Shown: positions 38,556 to 49,963, numbered from the stretch's first letter. The stretch: 64,000 bases of DNA from Citrobacter portucalensis (GCF_002042885.1 NZ_MVFY01000004.1:277436-341435); one strand, 5' to 3'. The notes: generated by a model from the letters alone, not told the origin. Numbers and translations: made by a program.

Positions 38556-39089
38556 ATGCGCATTTTGCCCGTCGTTGCTGCAGTTACGGCTGCATTCCTG
38601 GTTGTCGCGTGTAGCTCCCCGACACCGCCGAAAGGCGTTACCGTGGTAAATAACTTTGATGCCAAACGCTATCTGGGAACCTGGTATGAAATTGCGCGCT
38701 TCGACCATCGTTTCGAGCGCGGATTGGATAAAGTGACCGCAACATACAGCTTGCGCGACGACGGCGGCATCAACGTTATTAACAAGGGCTATAACCCTGA
38801 CAGGGAGATGTGGCAGAAAACGGAAGGGAAAGCCTATTTCACCGGCGACCCAAGCAGAGCCGCGCTTAAGGTTTCTTTTTTCGGCCCCTTCTATGGCGGG
38901 TATAACGTAATTGCACTCGACCGGGAATATCGTCACGCGCTGGTTTGTGGCCCGGATCGCGACTACCTGTGGATCCTTTCACGGACCCCTACTATTTCAG
39001 ATGAAATGAAACAGCAAATGTTAGCCATCGCGACCCGGGAAGGGTTTGAAGTGAATAAACTGATTTGGGTGAAACAGCCTGGCGCTTAG
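38556..39089 (+). CDS. blc: Outer-membrane lipocalin Blc
   Basis: A 177-residue bacterial lipocalin, a lipoprotein that binds lysophospholipids and fatty acids. The signal peptide ends in a lipobox (VVAC-SS, cysteine near residue 20). The lipocalin signature [14 protein letters not shown] follows. A second conserved stretch is [28 protein letters not shown]. It is downstream of ampC, and its stop overlaps the stop of convergent gdx by a few bases. Confidence 0.97.
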
Positions 39090-39403
39090 TGAGTGCTCAG
39101 CTTCAGACCAATAATACCAGCAACGATCAGCCCAAGGCTCAGCAAACGTGCCGGGCTGGCAGACTCACCCAGCAGTAAAATCCCTGTAATGGCCGCCCCA
39201 ACAGCGCCAATACCGGTCCAGACCGCATAAGCTGTTCCAACAGGCAACGTGCGCATTGCCCAGGAGAGCATGGCGATGCTGACGATCATCGCCGCAATAG
39301 TGATAATGCTTGGCGTAAGACGCGTAAAACCGTGGGTGTATTTCAGGCCAATCGCCCATACGACTTCGAGCAAACCTGCAATTAATAAAACGATCCAGGA
39401 CAT
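39086..39403 (-). CDS. gdx: Guanidinium exporter Gdx (SugE)
   Basis: A 105-residue four-helix small-multidrug-resistance transporter. The conserved membrane glutamate is at residue 13 ([12 protein letters not shown]), and the later motif [14 protein letters not shown] is typical. The start MSWIVL matches E. coli. A longer in-frame reading to 39526 would run through the upstream riboswitch. The riboswitch supports guanidinium as the physiological substrate. Confidence 0.96.
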
Positions 39404-39421
39404 ATCAGGCTCCAGAACTAT

Positions 39422-39466
39422 GGGGCCGTCCCCGGTGAATGAAGCGTTTGCAGGTCGTCCTGCAAA
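39422..39466 (-). promoter_or_regulatory. Guanidine-II (mini-ykkC) riboswitch before gdx
   Basis: On the minus strand two hairpins carry the ACGR loops that define this class: TTTGCAGG-ACGA-CCTGCAAA (39447-39466) and GGGG-ACGG-CCCC (39422-39433). The second sits just upstream of the gdx ribosome-binding site (CTGGAG). Guanidine binding docks the two loops and frees translation, as known for the class. Confidence 0.9.
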
Positions 39467-39659
39467 GCTGATGTGTGAAATGGCATTTTTGCCCGGAAGA
39501 AAATGAATTTCAACCTTTTTATTCACTGCCTGCTAAAAGCAAGAATTAAGCATAATTAGCGGCGTAGTTCCCGCATTTGGCACTCATCGGAGTTCTCTAT
39601 GATGAAGGGCTTTCTGAAACCAGAAAGTCGATTGCCCCTCTTCTGAATGCGAAACGTTT

Positions 39660-40259
39660 ATGCTTAAAATTTTAGTGATTGACCGGTGCCACTTTACCCG
39701 CACAGGGATAGAGGCCTTGCTTAATCATTCTGGCAGGTTCAGCTCCTCATTTCTGGTATCAGGAATCAATAATCTCCTGTTAGCAAAAGAGCATATTTTG
39801 CAATGGAAACCGCATCTGGTGATCGCGGATTTATACAGTTTTATTAGCGAGACGCACTCCAGTCCGCCAATTAAACCTTTTTTTATGAGTTGTGGCGTCA
39901 TCCCACTGATTTTACTGCAATCAGCAGACAGACAGCATGCCCCCATCGTGCCCTCTCAATCCGTAGCCCATTCGGTCTTGACCAAGCACACCACGCTGAA
40001 CACACTCTCCCACACAATTCAGGAAGCGCTTCAGGTTCGCCCCGCATTAGAAATAGCCAAAAACGCCACGCCTTTGCTTACGCCGCAAGAGGAGAAAGTA
40101 TTATCAATGTGGATGGATGGTGTGAGTAACAATGCCATTGCCGCCGCGCTCAGCATTCATGGCAAAACGGTCTACACCTATAAGCGGAATATCCGTATGA
40201 AACTGCACCTGGGGAACCGCTTCTCGCCGTTCCTGTCACTCCCAAGGAAGGGTGATTAA
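39660..40259 (+). CDS. ecnR: LuxR-type regulator EcnR
   Basis: A 199-residue protein with a degenerate receiver-like N terminus (ILVIDRCHFTRTGIEALL) and a C-terminal LuxR/FixJ helix-turn-helix (LTPQEEKVLSMWMDGVSNNAIAAALSIHGKTVYTYK). In C. freundii a gene of this type next to the entericidin locus is named ecnR; E. coli K-12 lacks it. It converges on ecnB. Whether it is phosphorylated is unclear; a possible acceptor is the Asp in LVIADLYS. Confidence 0.85.
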   Translation: MLKILVIDRCHFTRTGIEALLNHSGRFSSSFLVSGINNLLLAKEHILQWKPHLVIADLYSFISETHSSPPIKPFFMSCGVIPLILLQSADRQHAPIVPSQSVAHSVLTKHTTLNTLSHTIQEALQVRPALEIAKNATPLLTPQEEKVLSMWMDGVSNNAIAAALSIHGKTVYTYKRNIRMKLHLGNRFSPFLSLPRKGD

Positions 40260-40284
40260 CGGTACGACACGACGTCGTACCGTT
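40258..40284. terminator. Hairpin between ecnR and ecnB
   Basis: A perfect 11-bp stem AACGGTACGAC / GTCGTACCGTT between the convergent stops. It starts within the ecnR stop region. T-tracts are short on both strands, so termination strength is uncertain. Confidence 0.55.
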
Positions 40285-40295
40285 CTTCATTATTG

Positions 40296-40442
40296 CTATT
40301 GCTGAGCTTTTGTCGCTGCACCAGAGATTGCGCTACCGCCTTCAGAGATATCCTGTCCTACGCCTCGTGTGGTATTACACGCGGTTAAAACGGAAGAAAG
40401 TACCAACACAGAAAAGATCGCAGCAATTGTCTTCTTAACCAT
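40296..40442 (-). CDS. ecnB: Entericidin B, bacteriolytic lipoprotein
   Basis: A 48-residue lipoprotein reading [20 protein letters not shown] then [16 protein letters not shown] and ending SGAATKAQQ. The lipobox cysteine is at residue 22 (LTAC). It closely matches E. coli EcnB, the sigma-S-controlled toxin whose antidote is EcnA. It is encoded on the minus strand downstream of ecnA, with about 107 bp between them, enough for a separate promoter. Confidence 0.95.
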   Translation of the reverse strand: MVKKTIAAIFSVLVLSSVLTACNTTRGVGQDISEGGSAISGAATKAQQ

Positions 40443-40549
40443 AACGTCTTCCTTTTCTAGCCAATATTGTTTGTGTATAGCTACTTAATAATAGACAAGA
40501 TCCGGGAGTGTGATGGATAAACAACCGTTTTTAAGACTATATGAAAGGA

Positions 40550-40684
40550 TTAGCTGGCGGCGTGTGAAATTGAGTTGCCAAGATGTTTGATGTCTTCACC
40601 GAAGCCGCGTGCGGTATTGCATCCTGTCAGAAGGGTGCTGGTGAAAAGGAGTAGCATTACAAGACCGAGAAGACGTTTCATCAT
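40550..40684 (-). CDS. ecnA: Entericidin A, antidote lipoprotein
   Basis: A 44-residue lipoprotein starting MMKRLLGL with lipobox LLTGC and a C-terminal GEDIKHLGNSISHAAS that parallels EcnB. The start is the first of two adjacent ATGs; a longer in-frame reading to 40732 would overlap the efp terminator. It is slightly longer than E. coli EcnA (41). Order efp-ecnA-ecnB on one strand is as in E. coli. Confidence 0.93.
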   Translation of the reverse strand: MMKRLLGLVMLLLFTSTLLTGCNTARGFGEDIKHLGNSISHAAS

Positions 40685-40695
40685 TCCTGCCCTGG

Positions 40696-40725
40696 AAAAA
40701 GTATGGCGCAGCAACCTGCGCCATA
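40696..40725 (-). terminator. Terminator after efp
   Basis: On the minus strand a perfect 10-bp stem TATGGCGCAG / CTGCGCCATA with a 4-base loop is followed by a T run, between efp and ecnA. Confidence 0.9.
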
Positions 40726-40741
40726 AGATCAAATGGAAGAC

Positions 40742-41308
40742 TTATTTTACGCGAGAAACGTATTCGCCGGAGCGGGTATCCACTTTGATCACTTCGCCGA
40801 TCTGTACGAACAGCGGAACTTTAACGACTGCGCCGGTAGACAGGGTAGCCGGTTTGCCGCCAGTACCAGCGGTATCGCCTTTCAGACCTGGGTCGGTTTC
40901 AACAACTTCCAGCTCAACGAAGTTCGGCGGAGTTACGGAGATCGGCTGACCGTTCCACAGGGTCACGATGCATTCAGCCTGGTCCAGCAGCCATTTAGCG
41001 TTATCGCCTACCGCTTTCTCGTCTGCAGCCAGCTGTTCGAAAGTGGTGTTATTCATAAAGTGCCAGAACTCACCGTCGCTATACAGGAAGGTCAGGTTCA
41101 TGTCGGCTACGTCTGCGCCTTCAGCGGAGTCAGTAGACTTGAAGGTTTTCTCTACGCGAGTACCGGTCAGCAGGCGACGCAGCTTAACGCGCGCAAACGC
41201 CTGGCCTTTACCTGGTTTAACGAATTCGCTGGCTTCAACCGCATAAGGTTCGCCGTCCAACATGATTTTAAGACCAGCACGAAAATCGTTGCTATAGTAC
41301 GTTGCCAT
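40742..41308 (-). CDS. efp: Elongation factor P
   Basis: A 188-residue tRNA-shaped factor that rescues ribosomes stalled at polyproline. KOW-like domain I carries the modified lysine at residue 34 ([10 protein letters not shown]), followed by two OB domains ([11 protein letters not shown]). It is the substrate of EpmA and EpmB, both encoded in this window. It is divergent from epmB, with a 41-bp gap. Confidence 0.99.
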   Translation of the reverse strand: MATYYSNDFRAGLKIMLDGEPYAVEASEFVKPGKGQAFARVKLRRLLTGTRVEKTFKSTDSAEGADVADMNLTFLYSDGEFWHFMNNTTFEQLAADEKAVGDNAKWLLDQAECIVTLWNGQPISVTPPNFVELEVVETDPGLKGDTAGTGGKPATLSTGAVVKVPLFVQIGEVIKVDTRSGEYVSRVK

Positions 41309-41349
41309 AAGGCCCTCTGAAAATTGTTAACTGGTAGCTAAGCCACAAA

Positions 41350-42378
41350 ATGGCGCATATTGTAACCCTAAATACCCCATCCAGAGAAGATTGGTTATCG
41401 CAACTTGCCGATGTTGTGACCGATCCCGATGAACTTCTGCATCTTTTGAACATAGATGCAGATGAAAAACTGTTGGCCGGACGCGACGCGAGACGGCTTT
41501 TCGCCCTGCGCGTGCCGCGTGCGTTTATTGCCCGCATGGAGAAAGGCAACCCGGACGATCCGCTTTTACGTCAGGTACTGACTGCCCAGGAAGAGTTTGT
41601 GGCCGCGCCAGGCTACTCAACCGACCCACTGGAAGAACAGCACAGCGTGGTTCCCGGTCTGCTGCATAAATATCGCAATCGGGCACTGCTGCTGGTTAAA
41701 GGCGGTTGCGCGGTAAATTGTCGCTATTGCTTCCGCCGGCATTTCCCATACGCCGAAAATCAGGGCAATAAGCGCAACTGGCAGGTCGCCATCGACTACA
41801 TTAACGCGCACCCTGAGCTGGATGAAATCATCTTCTCTGGTGGCGATCCGTTAATGGCCAAGGACCACGAACTGGACTGGTTGCTCACGCAACTGGAAGC
41901 TATCCCGCACATTAAGCGTCTGCGTATTCACAGCCGTTTGCCGATAGTGATCCCGGCGCGCATTACAGAAGGACTGGTCGAGCGCTTTGCGCACTCCTCC
42001 TTGCAGATTCTGCTGGTCAATCACATTAACCATGCCAATGAAATTGATGAGACGTTTCGCCAGGCGATGAGCAGTCTGCGCGCCGTGGGCGTTACGTTAC
42101 TCAACCAAAGCGTATTGCTGCGTGGCGTGAACGATAACGCACAAACCCTGGCTAACCTTAGCAACGCACTGTTTGATGCCGGTGTGATGCCCTATTACCT
42201 GCACGTGCTGGATAAAGTGCAGGGTGCCGCACACTTTATGGTCAGCGACGATGAAGCGCGTCGCATTATGCGTGAGCTTCTGACGCTAGTTTCCGGCTAT
42301 ATGGTCCCCAAACTGGCACGTGAAATTGGTGGAGAGCCAAGTAAAACACCGCTGGATCTGCAGTTACGTCAACAATAG
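41350..42378 (+). CDS. epmB: L-lysine 2,3-aminomutase-like EpmB
   Basis: A 342-residue radical-SAM, PLP-dependent enzyme that converts L-lysine to (R)-beta-lysine for EF-P. The radical-SAM CxxxCxxC motif is CAVNCRYC. FSGGDPLMAKDHEL is the SAM-binding GGDP region. The PLP lysine lies in the C-terminal part (DKVQGAAHF or nearby). The length equals E. coli EpmB (YjeK). It is head-to-head with efp. Confidence 0.97.
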   Translation: MAHIVTLNTPSREDWLSQLADVVTDPDELLHLLNIDADEKLLAGRDARRLFALRVPRAFIARMEKGNPDDPLLRQVLTAQEEFVAAPGYSTDPLEEQHSVVPGLLHKYRNRALLLVKGGCAVNCRYCFRRHFPYAENQGNKRNWQVAIDYINAHPELDEIIFSGGDPLMAKDHELDWLLTQLEAIPHIKRLRIHSRLPIVIPARITEGLVERFAHSSLQILLVNHINHANEIDETFRQAMSSLRAVGVTLLNQSVLLRGVNDNAQTLANLSNALFDAGVMPYYLHVLDKVQGAAHFMVSDDEARRIMRELLTLVSGYMVPKLAREIGGEPSKTPLDLQLRQQ

Positions 42379-42561
42379 CTATTACTGAGTGTCCGATTCC
42401 GGACACTCACCACGATTACTTATTATTTAAATACCCACAAGTGGAGCCTCGCTTTTAATCTGTGCTATTTTAATTAGCGCAGTTCAATTATTCATTCGTA
42501 AATTTTATCAATAGTTTCAAATGCAGAATATTAATAAATATATGGTTAGGGAGAACCTTTT

Positions 42562-43425
42562 ATGGCTATAAGTATTAAGGGCGTTAATACTGGCATTATT
42601 CGCCAAAAGAATGAATTTGTTGCCATGGCATTAAAAATAAAAGAACCAAGAAACAAAGAATCTCTCTTTTTTCTCTCTCCACTTGGACTTAGAGACCTGC
42701 TTATCGCGCTGGAGAGCCGGCTGTACGCTATTTCTCAGCTAAACAAAGACGAGCGTATGCAATATGAAAAGGCATGTGATAAAGCCAGCAAAAAAATGCA
42801 CGAGAATATTCCGTCAATTCAGGAAGATGAACTAAAAAATGCGGATATTAACCGTCGCATAAATTCGCTGATGTTAGTGGATGACAAAGGCGAGAATTTA
42901 ACATTTTCTCTGACGTTACATGACGGACAAACATGCGAATTACTGGTTAATGAATTACAGATTCAGGTGTTGGCGCATGTAATTATTCACGCAATAAATA
43001 ATGCTGGCATGAGAGAACTCGCGCTACAAATAACATCGCTGCTGGATTTCCTGCCGCTGTACGATGTTGATTGTCAGCAAAACGACAATCTGGAATACGA
43101 CTCTTATACACACCCCGAATGGAAACATAACCTGTTTAATCATTATCTGGCTATTATTTACCGCTATACAGATGATAAAGGAAAAGCCCAGTTCTGTGGT
43201 TCGGTAGTGAAAACTCGCGCCCTTTCCGGTAGCAAAGAAGCCGAAGCCATTACTCGCCGTCTTCTCGACTTCAGCCCGCGGCTGAAAAAACTTGCCGGTG
43301 TACCGTGCCAGGTGTTTGTCAGAACGTTGACGGGTGATAAGACGCAAAAGCTCAATCAGGATCAGTGCCTGCGCGCATTGCATCATTTACGCGTTCAGTC
43401 TGCGCATAAGACTCAGAATGCCTGA
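42562..43425 (+). CDS. yjeJ: Uncharacterized protein YjeJ
   Basis: A 287-residue protein that I recognise as the counterpart of E. coli YjeJ (conserved beginning AISIKGVNTGIIR, the middle DFLPLYDVDCQ and the end CLRALHHLRVQS). There is no signal peptide or membrane segment and no known domain that I can name. The first half is AT-rich compared with its neighbours, and the 183-bp upstream spacer is AT-rich too. A REP element follows immediately. The function is unknown. Confidence 0.85.
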   Translation: MAISIKGVNTGIIRQKNEFVAMALKIKEPRNKESLFFLSPLGLRDLLIALESRLYAISQLNKDERMQYEKACDKASKKMHENIPSIQEDELKNADINRRINSLMLVDDKGENLTFSLTLHDGQTCELLVNELQIQVLAHVIIHAINNAGMRELALQITSLLDFLPLYDVDCQQNDNLEYDSYTHPEWKHNLFNHYLAIIYRYTDDKGKAQFCGSVVKTRALSGSKEAEAITRRLLDFSPRLKKLAGVPCQVFVRTLTGDKTQKLNQDQCLRALHHLRVQSAHKTQNA

Positions 43426-43502
43426 TGGCGCTGCGCTTATCAGGCCTACGATCATTCGTACCGTAGGCCGGATAAGACGCTTTAGCGTCGCCATCCGGCA
43501 TC
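43419..43502. repeat. REP/BIME between yjeJ and yjeI
   Basis: The opposed REP halves GCCTGATGGCGCTGCGCTTATCAGGC and CCGTAGGCCGGATAAGACGC with GCGTCGCCATCCGGCA lie between convergent genes. Confidence 0.8.
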
Positions 43503-43513
43503 AGCAGCAGTTC

Positions 43514-43867
43514 TCAATTAGGGCACTTATAAACCTGTCCAATCATCTCGCTGGCGGTAGGAACAAAGCTGGACAGCATTCCCTGCGATGGGCTGCTGAC
43601 GCCATAAATCACGTTACCGCCCATTGCCGCAGCCTGGTTACGCAGATCGTTTGCTGCGCCACGCATTGAGCCGCCCTCTTCGCCGTGCTGGCCTGAAAGC
43701 CAGTTGCTTTGCTTACCGGTTGCGGTGCCTATCAGTTGGCACTCTGCGCCAGGCTTGTCTTCAACAAAACGTACGCTTTGCCCGGCAGAACTCAGTTCAT
43801 TGCTGGAGCTACAACCCGCCATCAGTAGCGCGGCACCAACGATCCCTGCTAAATATTTCACGTGCAT
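43514..43867 (-). CDS. yjeI: Lipoprotein YjeI (DUF4156)
   Basis: A 117-residue predicted lipoprotein. The lipobox is LMAGC-SSS. The conserved stretch around AECQLIGTATGKQSNW and the end GQVYKCPN match E. coli YjeI. The start MHVKYL gives the E. coli length; an ATG six codons earlier is possible. The function is unknown. It is downstream of groL but separated by a terminator and a dispersed repeat. Confidence 0.92.
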   Translation of the reverse strand: MHVKYLAGIVGAALLMAGCSSSNELSSAGQSVRFVEDKPGAECQLIGTATGKQSNWLSGQHGEEGGSMRGAANDLRNQAAAMGGNVIYGVSSPSQGMLSSFVPTASEMIGQVYKCPN

Positions 43868-43934
43868 GTCATTCCCCATATTCAATTAGTTGGACCTTAT
43901 GTCCGTAGCTGAATCATATACTAAAAAGATGACC

Positions 43935-43972
43935 AAAAGAAAAACCCCCAGACATTTCTGCCCGAGGGTTTC
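43935..43972 (-). terminator. Terminator upstream of yjeI (after the groE unit)
   Basis: On the minus strand AAACCC...CAGA / TCTG...GGGTTT forms an interrupted stem followed by TTTTTCTTTT. It lies between the groL end and yjeI. Confidence 0.75.
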
Positions 43973-44013
43973 TCAATTCTGGGAGATGAGCACCCAAATC
44001 ATTCTGGTTGCAG

Positions 44014-44085
44014 GAAGGCGGCCAGTTTGTTAATCCCCAGGAGCTTACTCAAGTAAGTGACTGGGGTTAGCAAACGCAGCCAACG
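44014..44085 (-). repeat. Dispersed hairpin repeat, copy D (groL-yjeI spacer)
   Basis: Read on the minus strand it begins GCGTTGGCTGCG, has a stem CTTACTTGAGTAAG in the centre and ends GGCCGCCTT. It has the same framework as copies A-C in inverted orientation. Confidence 0.6.
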
Positions 44086-44119
44086 CATCTGCAGCCTGAA
44101 GGATGCAGGGTGTAGGCAA

Positions 44120-45775
<1,656 letters not shown>

Positions 45776-45806
45776 TTAAATTCGTATGTTCAGTGTCGTT
45801 CGCGGA

Positions 45807-46274
<468 letters not shown>

Positions 46275-46375
46275 TCATAACGATTTCAGTCACGTCGTCA
46301 TAAGCAAATCTGATTGTGATACCATCAAAAATCTGCGCTGTAGCCCGGTCAATGGGCATAACCGGATAACAACTT

Positions 46376-47641
46376 ATGAGCGGACTGAAACAAGAGCTGG
46401 GACTGGCTCAGGGCGTTGGCCTGTTGTCGACATCATTGTTAGGTACAGGCGTTTTTGCCGTCCCCGCGCTGGCCGCACTGGTTGCGGGCAACAACAGCCT
46501 GTGGGCATGGCCGGTGCTGATTGTTTTGGTCTTTCCCGTAGCGATTGTCTTCGCCGTACTGGGTCGTCATTTTCCCAGCGCAGGCGGTGTGGCGCATTTT
46601 GTCGGCATGGCCTTTGGTTCACGCCTGGAGCGCGTCACCGGATGGCTATTTTTGTCGGTCATTCCTGTCGGTTTGCCTGCGGCATTGCATATCGCCGCCG
46701 GATTCGGTCAGGCGATGTTTGGCTGGCATGACGAGCAGCTTTTGCTGGCTGAGCTCGGTACGCTGGCATTGGTTTGGTACATCGGCTCTCGCGGCGCAAG
46801 CTCCAGCGCGAATCTACAAACGGTCATTGCAGGACTGATTGTTGCCCTGATTGTTGCTATCTGGTGGGCGGGCGATCTGACACCTGGCGAAATCCCCTTC
46901 CCTGCGATTACCGATATTGAGCTTCCCGGCCTGTTCGCCGCGTTGTCGGTCATGTTCTGGTGCTTTGTCGGCCTTGAAGCGTTTGCTCACCTGGCGTCTG
47001 AATTCAAAAATCCGGAGCGAGACTTCCCACGCGCACTGATGATCGGCCTGCTGCTGGCAGGGTCTGTTTATTGGGCATGCACCGTTGTCGTTCTCCATTT
47101 TGGTGCCTACGGCGAGCAAATGGCGGCCGCAGCGTCGCTGCCAGAGATCGTCGTGCAACTGTTTGGCGTACAAGCTCTGTGGGTCGCCTGCATCATTGGT
47201 TATCTGGCCTGTTTTGCCAGCCTCAACATTTATATACAAAGCTTCGCCCGGCTGGTCTGGTCACAAGCGCAGTATAAGCCGGAGAGTTATCTGGCTCGTC
47301 TGTCCCCCCGACACCTTCCGCGCAATGCGCTAAACGCCGTATTGGGCTGCTGCGTAATCAGTACTCTGTGCATCTATATGCTGCAAATCAATCTCGATGC
47401 GTTAATCGTCTACGCCAACGGCATCTTTATTATGATTTATCTGCTGTGCATGCTGGCAGGTTGTCGATTACTGAAAGGGCATTATCGCGTACTGGCAGTC
47501 ATTGGCGGTCTGCTGTGCCTACTGCTACTGGCGATGGTCGGCTGGAAGAGTCTGTACGCGTTGATTATGCTGGCAGGACTGTGGCTGTTTTTACCCCGCA
47601 GGCCGGATAAGGCAACGTTGACGCCATCATCCGGCCTATAA
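46376..47641 (+). CDS. yjeH: L-methionine/branched-chain amino-acid exporter YjeH
   Basis: A 421-residue APC-superfamily inner-membrane protein with about 12 hydrophobic segments. The N-terminal GLAQGVGLLSTSLLGTGVFAVPALAAL carries the unwound TM1. E. coli YjeH exports methionine and branched-chain amino acids. The last codons (RRPDKATLTPSSGL) are encoded by a REP sequence, so the C-terminal tail differs from E. coli. It is divergent from groS. Confidence 0.93.
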   Translation: MSGLKQELGLAQGVGLLSTSLLGTGVFAVPALAALVAGNNSLWAWPVLIVLVFPVAIVFAVLGRHFPSAGGVAHFVGMAFGSRLERVTGWLFLSVIPVGLPAALHIAAGFGQAMFGWHDEQLLLAELGTLALVWYIGSRGASSSANLQTVIAGLIVALIVAIWWAGDLTPGEIPFPAITDIELPGLFAALSVMFWCFVGLEAFAHLASEFKNPERDFPRALMIGLLLAGSVYWACTVVVLHFGAYGEQMAAAASLPEIVVQLFGVQALWVACIIGYLACFASLNIYIQSFARLVWSQAQYKPESYLARLSPRHLPRNALNAVLGCCVISTLCIYMLQINLDALIVYANGIFIMIYLLCMLAGCRLLKGHYRVLAVIGGLLCLLLLAMVGWKSLYALIMLAGLWLFLPRRPDKATLTPSSGL

Positions 47642-47681
47642 ACACTTTTGCCGGATGACGCTAACGCTTATCCGGCCTACA
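47600..47681. repeat. REP/BIME overlapping the 3' end of yjeH
   Basis: Four REP halves: GGCCGGATAAGGC, GCCATCATCCGGCC, TTGCCGGATGACGC and GCTTATCCGGCCTAC. The first two lie inside the yjeH reading frame. Confidence 0.8.
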
Positions 47682-47690
47682 TACTGATGC

Positions 47691-48167
47691 TTAATCCCGA
47701 CGATCGTCTTTATGTTCGATGCTGTCGCGCTTGTCATCCTTGCGCTGAAATTCACCATCAAAAGTCTCACCGCCACCCGTTCCGGCGCTAAAACCACCGC
47801 CAGGCATACGCGAAAAACGCAAATGTGGCAGCAGTTTCATCGTCAGATGTTTTTGCACCGGGGGTAATAAAAGAAGAAGACCGAGGAAATCGGTGAAAAA
47901 TCCGGGCAGCACCAACAGCAGACCGGCAATAATCAGCGATACGCTTTTGATCATTTCTGCAGCCGGACTTTCACCTGCCGCCATTTTCTGTTGCATCAGT
48001 AAAAAGTTCTTAAATCCCTGATTACGAACCAGAGACATACCGATAACCGATGTAAAAATAACCAAAATCAGCGTCATCAGGACGCCCATCACATGGGCAA
48101 CCTGAATAAAAATAGATATCTCTATGTAAACATAGAGAAAAATGGCAAGTAATGGTATCCAGCGCAA
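47691..48167 (-). CDS. fxsA: Membrane protein FxsA
   Basis: A 158-residue inner-membrane protein with about four hydrophobic segments and a charged C-terminal tail (RKDDKRDSIEHKDDRRD). In E. coli excess FxsA relieves F exclusion of phage T7. The length equals the E. coli protein. It is divergent from aspA, with a long regulated spacer between them. Confidence 0.95.
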   Translation of the reverse strand: MRWIPLLAIFLYVYIEISIFIQVAHVMGVLMTLILVIFTSVIGMSLVRNQGFKNFLLMQQKMAAGESPAAEMIKSVSLIIAGLLLVLPGFFTDFLGLLLLLPPVQKHLTMKLLPHLRFSRMPGGGFSAGTGGGETFDGEFQRKDDKRDSIEHKDDRRD

Positions 48168-48505
48168 AGGGATCTCCTGTTAATAACAGCCGTTTTGTTC
48201 AACTTCTGTTCGAAAAATTATGTTAATCGCATCGATTTGATATTGTGGTGGTTAGCAAAATTTCAAGTGGCTTGTACACTAATATTTGGGGTTAATCACA
48301 AAGGGGTGATCCATTTCACAGAATAATAAATAAGGGGTAAATTCCACGCTTTAAGTGATCCAGATTACGGTAGAAATCCTGAACCAGCATATGATCTCGG
48401 GTATCAGACCGATGCAGGGGATAATCGTCGGTCGAGAAACAATCGAAATCACATATATCCTGTGTGTTTAGTCAAATCATTGGCAGCTTGAAAAAGAAGG
48501 TTCAC
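48168..48505. promoter_or_regulatory. fxsA-aspA control region with CRP sites
   Basis: A 338-bp spacer without a gene. GGTGA-TCCATT-TCACA (48305-48320) is a near-consensus CRP dyad. AAGTGATCCAGATTACGG (48353-48370) is a weaker one closer to aspA. aspA in E. coli is catabolite-controlled and raised anaerobically, which fits. A ribosome-binding AGAAGG lies before the aspA ATG. Confidence 0.6.
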
Positions 48506-49942
48506 ATGTTAAACAACATTCGTATCGAAGAAGACTTGTTGGGTACCAGGGAAGTTCCAGCGGACGCCTACTACGGTGTCCACACTCTGAGAGCGATTGA
48601 AAACTTCTACATTAGCAACAACAAAATCAGCGATATTCCTGAATTTGTTCGCGGTATGGTAATGGTTAAAAAGGCAGCGGCTATGGCCAACAAAGAGCTG
48701 CAAACCATTCCTAAGAGTGTGGCAAATGCCATCATCGCGGCGTGTGATGAAGTCCTGAATAACGGAAAATGCATGGATCAGTTCCCGGTAGACGTTTACC
48801 AGGGTGGTGCGGGTACCTCCGTCAACATGAACACCAACGAAGTTCTGGCCAATATCGGTCTGGAACTGATGGGTCACCAGAAAGGTGAATATCAGTACCT
48901 GAACCCGAACGACCACGTTAACAAATGTCAGTCTACCAACGACGCATACCCAACTGGCTTCCGTATCGCTGTATACGCATCCATCATCAAACTGGTTGAT
49001 GCACTGAACCAGCTGCGCGAAGGCTTCGAGAAAAAAGCTGTTGAATTCCAGGACATCCTGAAAATGGGTCGTACCCAGCTGCAGGATGCTGTACCGATGA
49101 CCCTCGGTCAGGAATTCCATGCTTTTAGCGTACTGTTGAAAGAAGAAGTGAAAAACATTAGCCGTACCGCTGAGCTGCTGCTGGAAGTTAACCTCGGCGC
49201 GACAGCAATCGGTACTGGTCTGAACACGCCGAAAGAGTACTCTCCGCTGGCAGTACAGAAACTGGCTGAAGTCACCGGCTTCGCCTGTGTTCCTGCAGAA
49301 GACCTGATTGAAGCAACTTCTGACTGTGGCGCATACGTTATGGTGCACGGCGCACTGAAACGTCTGGCTGTGAAGATGTCCAAAATCTGTAACGACCTGC
49401 GTTTACTCTCCTCTGGTCCGCGTGCGGGTCTGAACGAGATCAACCTGCCGGAACTGCAGGCTGGTTCTTCTATCATGCCAGCTAAAGTGAACCCGGTTGT
49501 TCCGGAAGTCGTAAACCAGGTGTGCTTCAAAGTCATCGGTAACGACATCACTGTAACCATGGCATCTGAAGCTGGTCAGCTGCAGCTGAACGTAATGGAG
49601 CCGGTCATTGGTCAGGCAATGTTTGAATCCATTCACATTCTGAGCAATGCTTGCTACAACCTGCTGGAAAAATGCGTTAGTGGTATCACTGCTAACAAAG
49701 AAGTCTGTGAAGCGTTTGTATTCAACTCCATCGGCATCGTTACTTACCTCAACCCGTTCATTGGTCACCACAACGGCGACATCGTCGGTAAAATTTGTGC
49801 CGAAACTGGTAAGAGCGTACGTGAAGTTGTCCTGGAGCGCGGTCTGTTGACCGAGTCTGAACTGGACGATATCTTCTCTGCACAGAACCTGATGCACCCT
49901 GCTTATAAAGCAAAACGTTATACTGATGAAAGCGAACAGTAA
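48506..49942 (+). CDS. aspA: Aspartate ammonia-lyase
   Basis: A 478-residue homotetrameric lyase that deaminates L-aspartate to fumarate and ammonium, feeding anaerobic fumarate respiration. The family signature [11 protein letters not shown] is present, as is TSDCGAYVM. The ATG at 48506 gives the E. coli length; an upstream ATG at 48464 would add 14 unconserved residues. It is followed by a terminator and dcuA. Confidence 0.98.
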   Translation: MLNNIRIEEDLLGTREVPADAYYGVHTLRAIENFYISNNKISDIPEFVRGMVMVKKAAAMANKELQTIPKSVANAIIAACDEVLNNGKCMDQFPVDVYQGGAGTSVNMNTNEVLANIGLELMGHQKGEYQYLNPNDHVNKCQSTNDAYPTGFRIAVYASIIKLVDALNQLREGFEKKAVEFQDILKMGRTQLQDAVPMTLGQEFHAFSVLLKEEVKNISRTAELLLEVNLGATAIGTGLNTPKEYSPLAVQKLAEVTGFACVPAEDLIEATSDCGAYVMVHGALKRLAVKMSKICNDLRLLSSGPRAGLNEINLPELQAGSSIMPAKVNPVVPEVVNQVCFKVIGNDITVTMASEAGQLQLNVMEPVIGQAMFESIHILSNACYNLLEKCVSGITANKEVCEAFVFNSIGIVTYLNPFIGHHNGDIVGKICAETGKSVREVVLERGLLTESELDDIFSAQNLMHPAYKAKRYTDESEQ

Positions 49943-49963
49943 TCGTGTAGGGTAGTACCGGAG

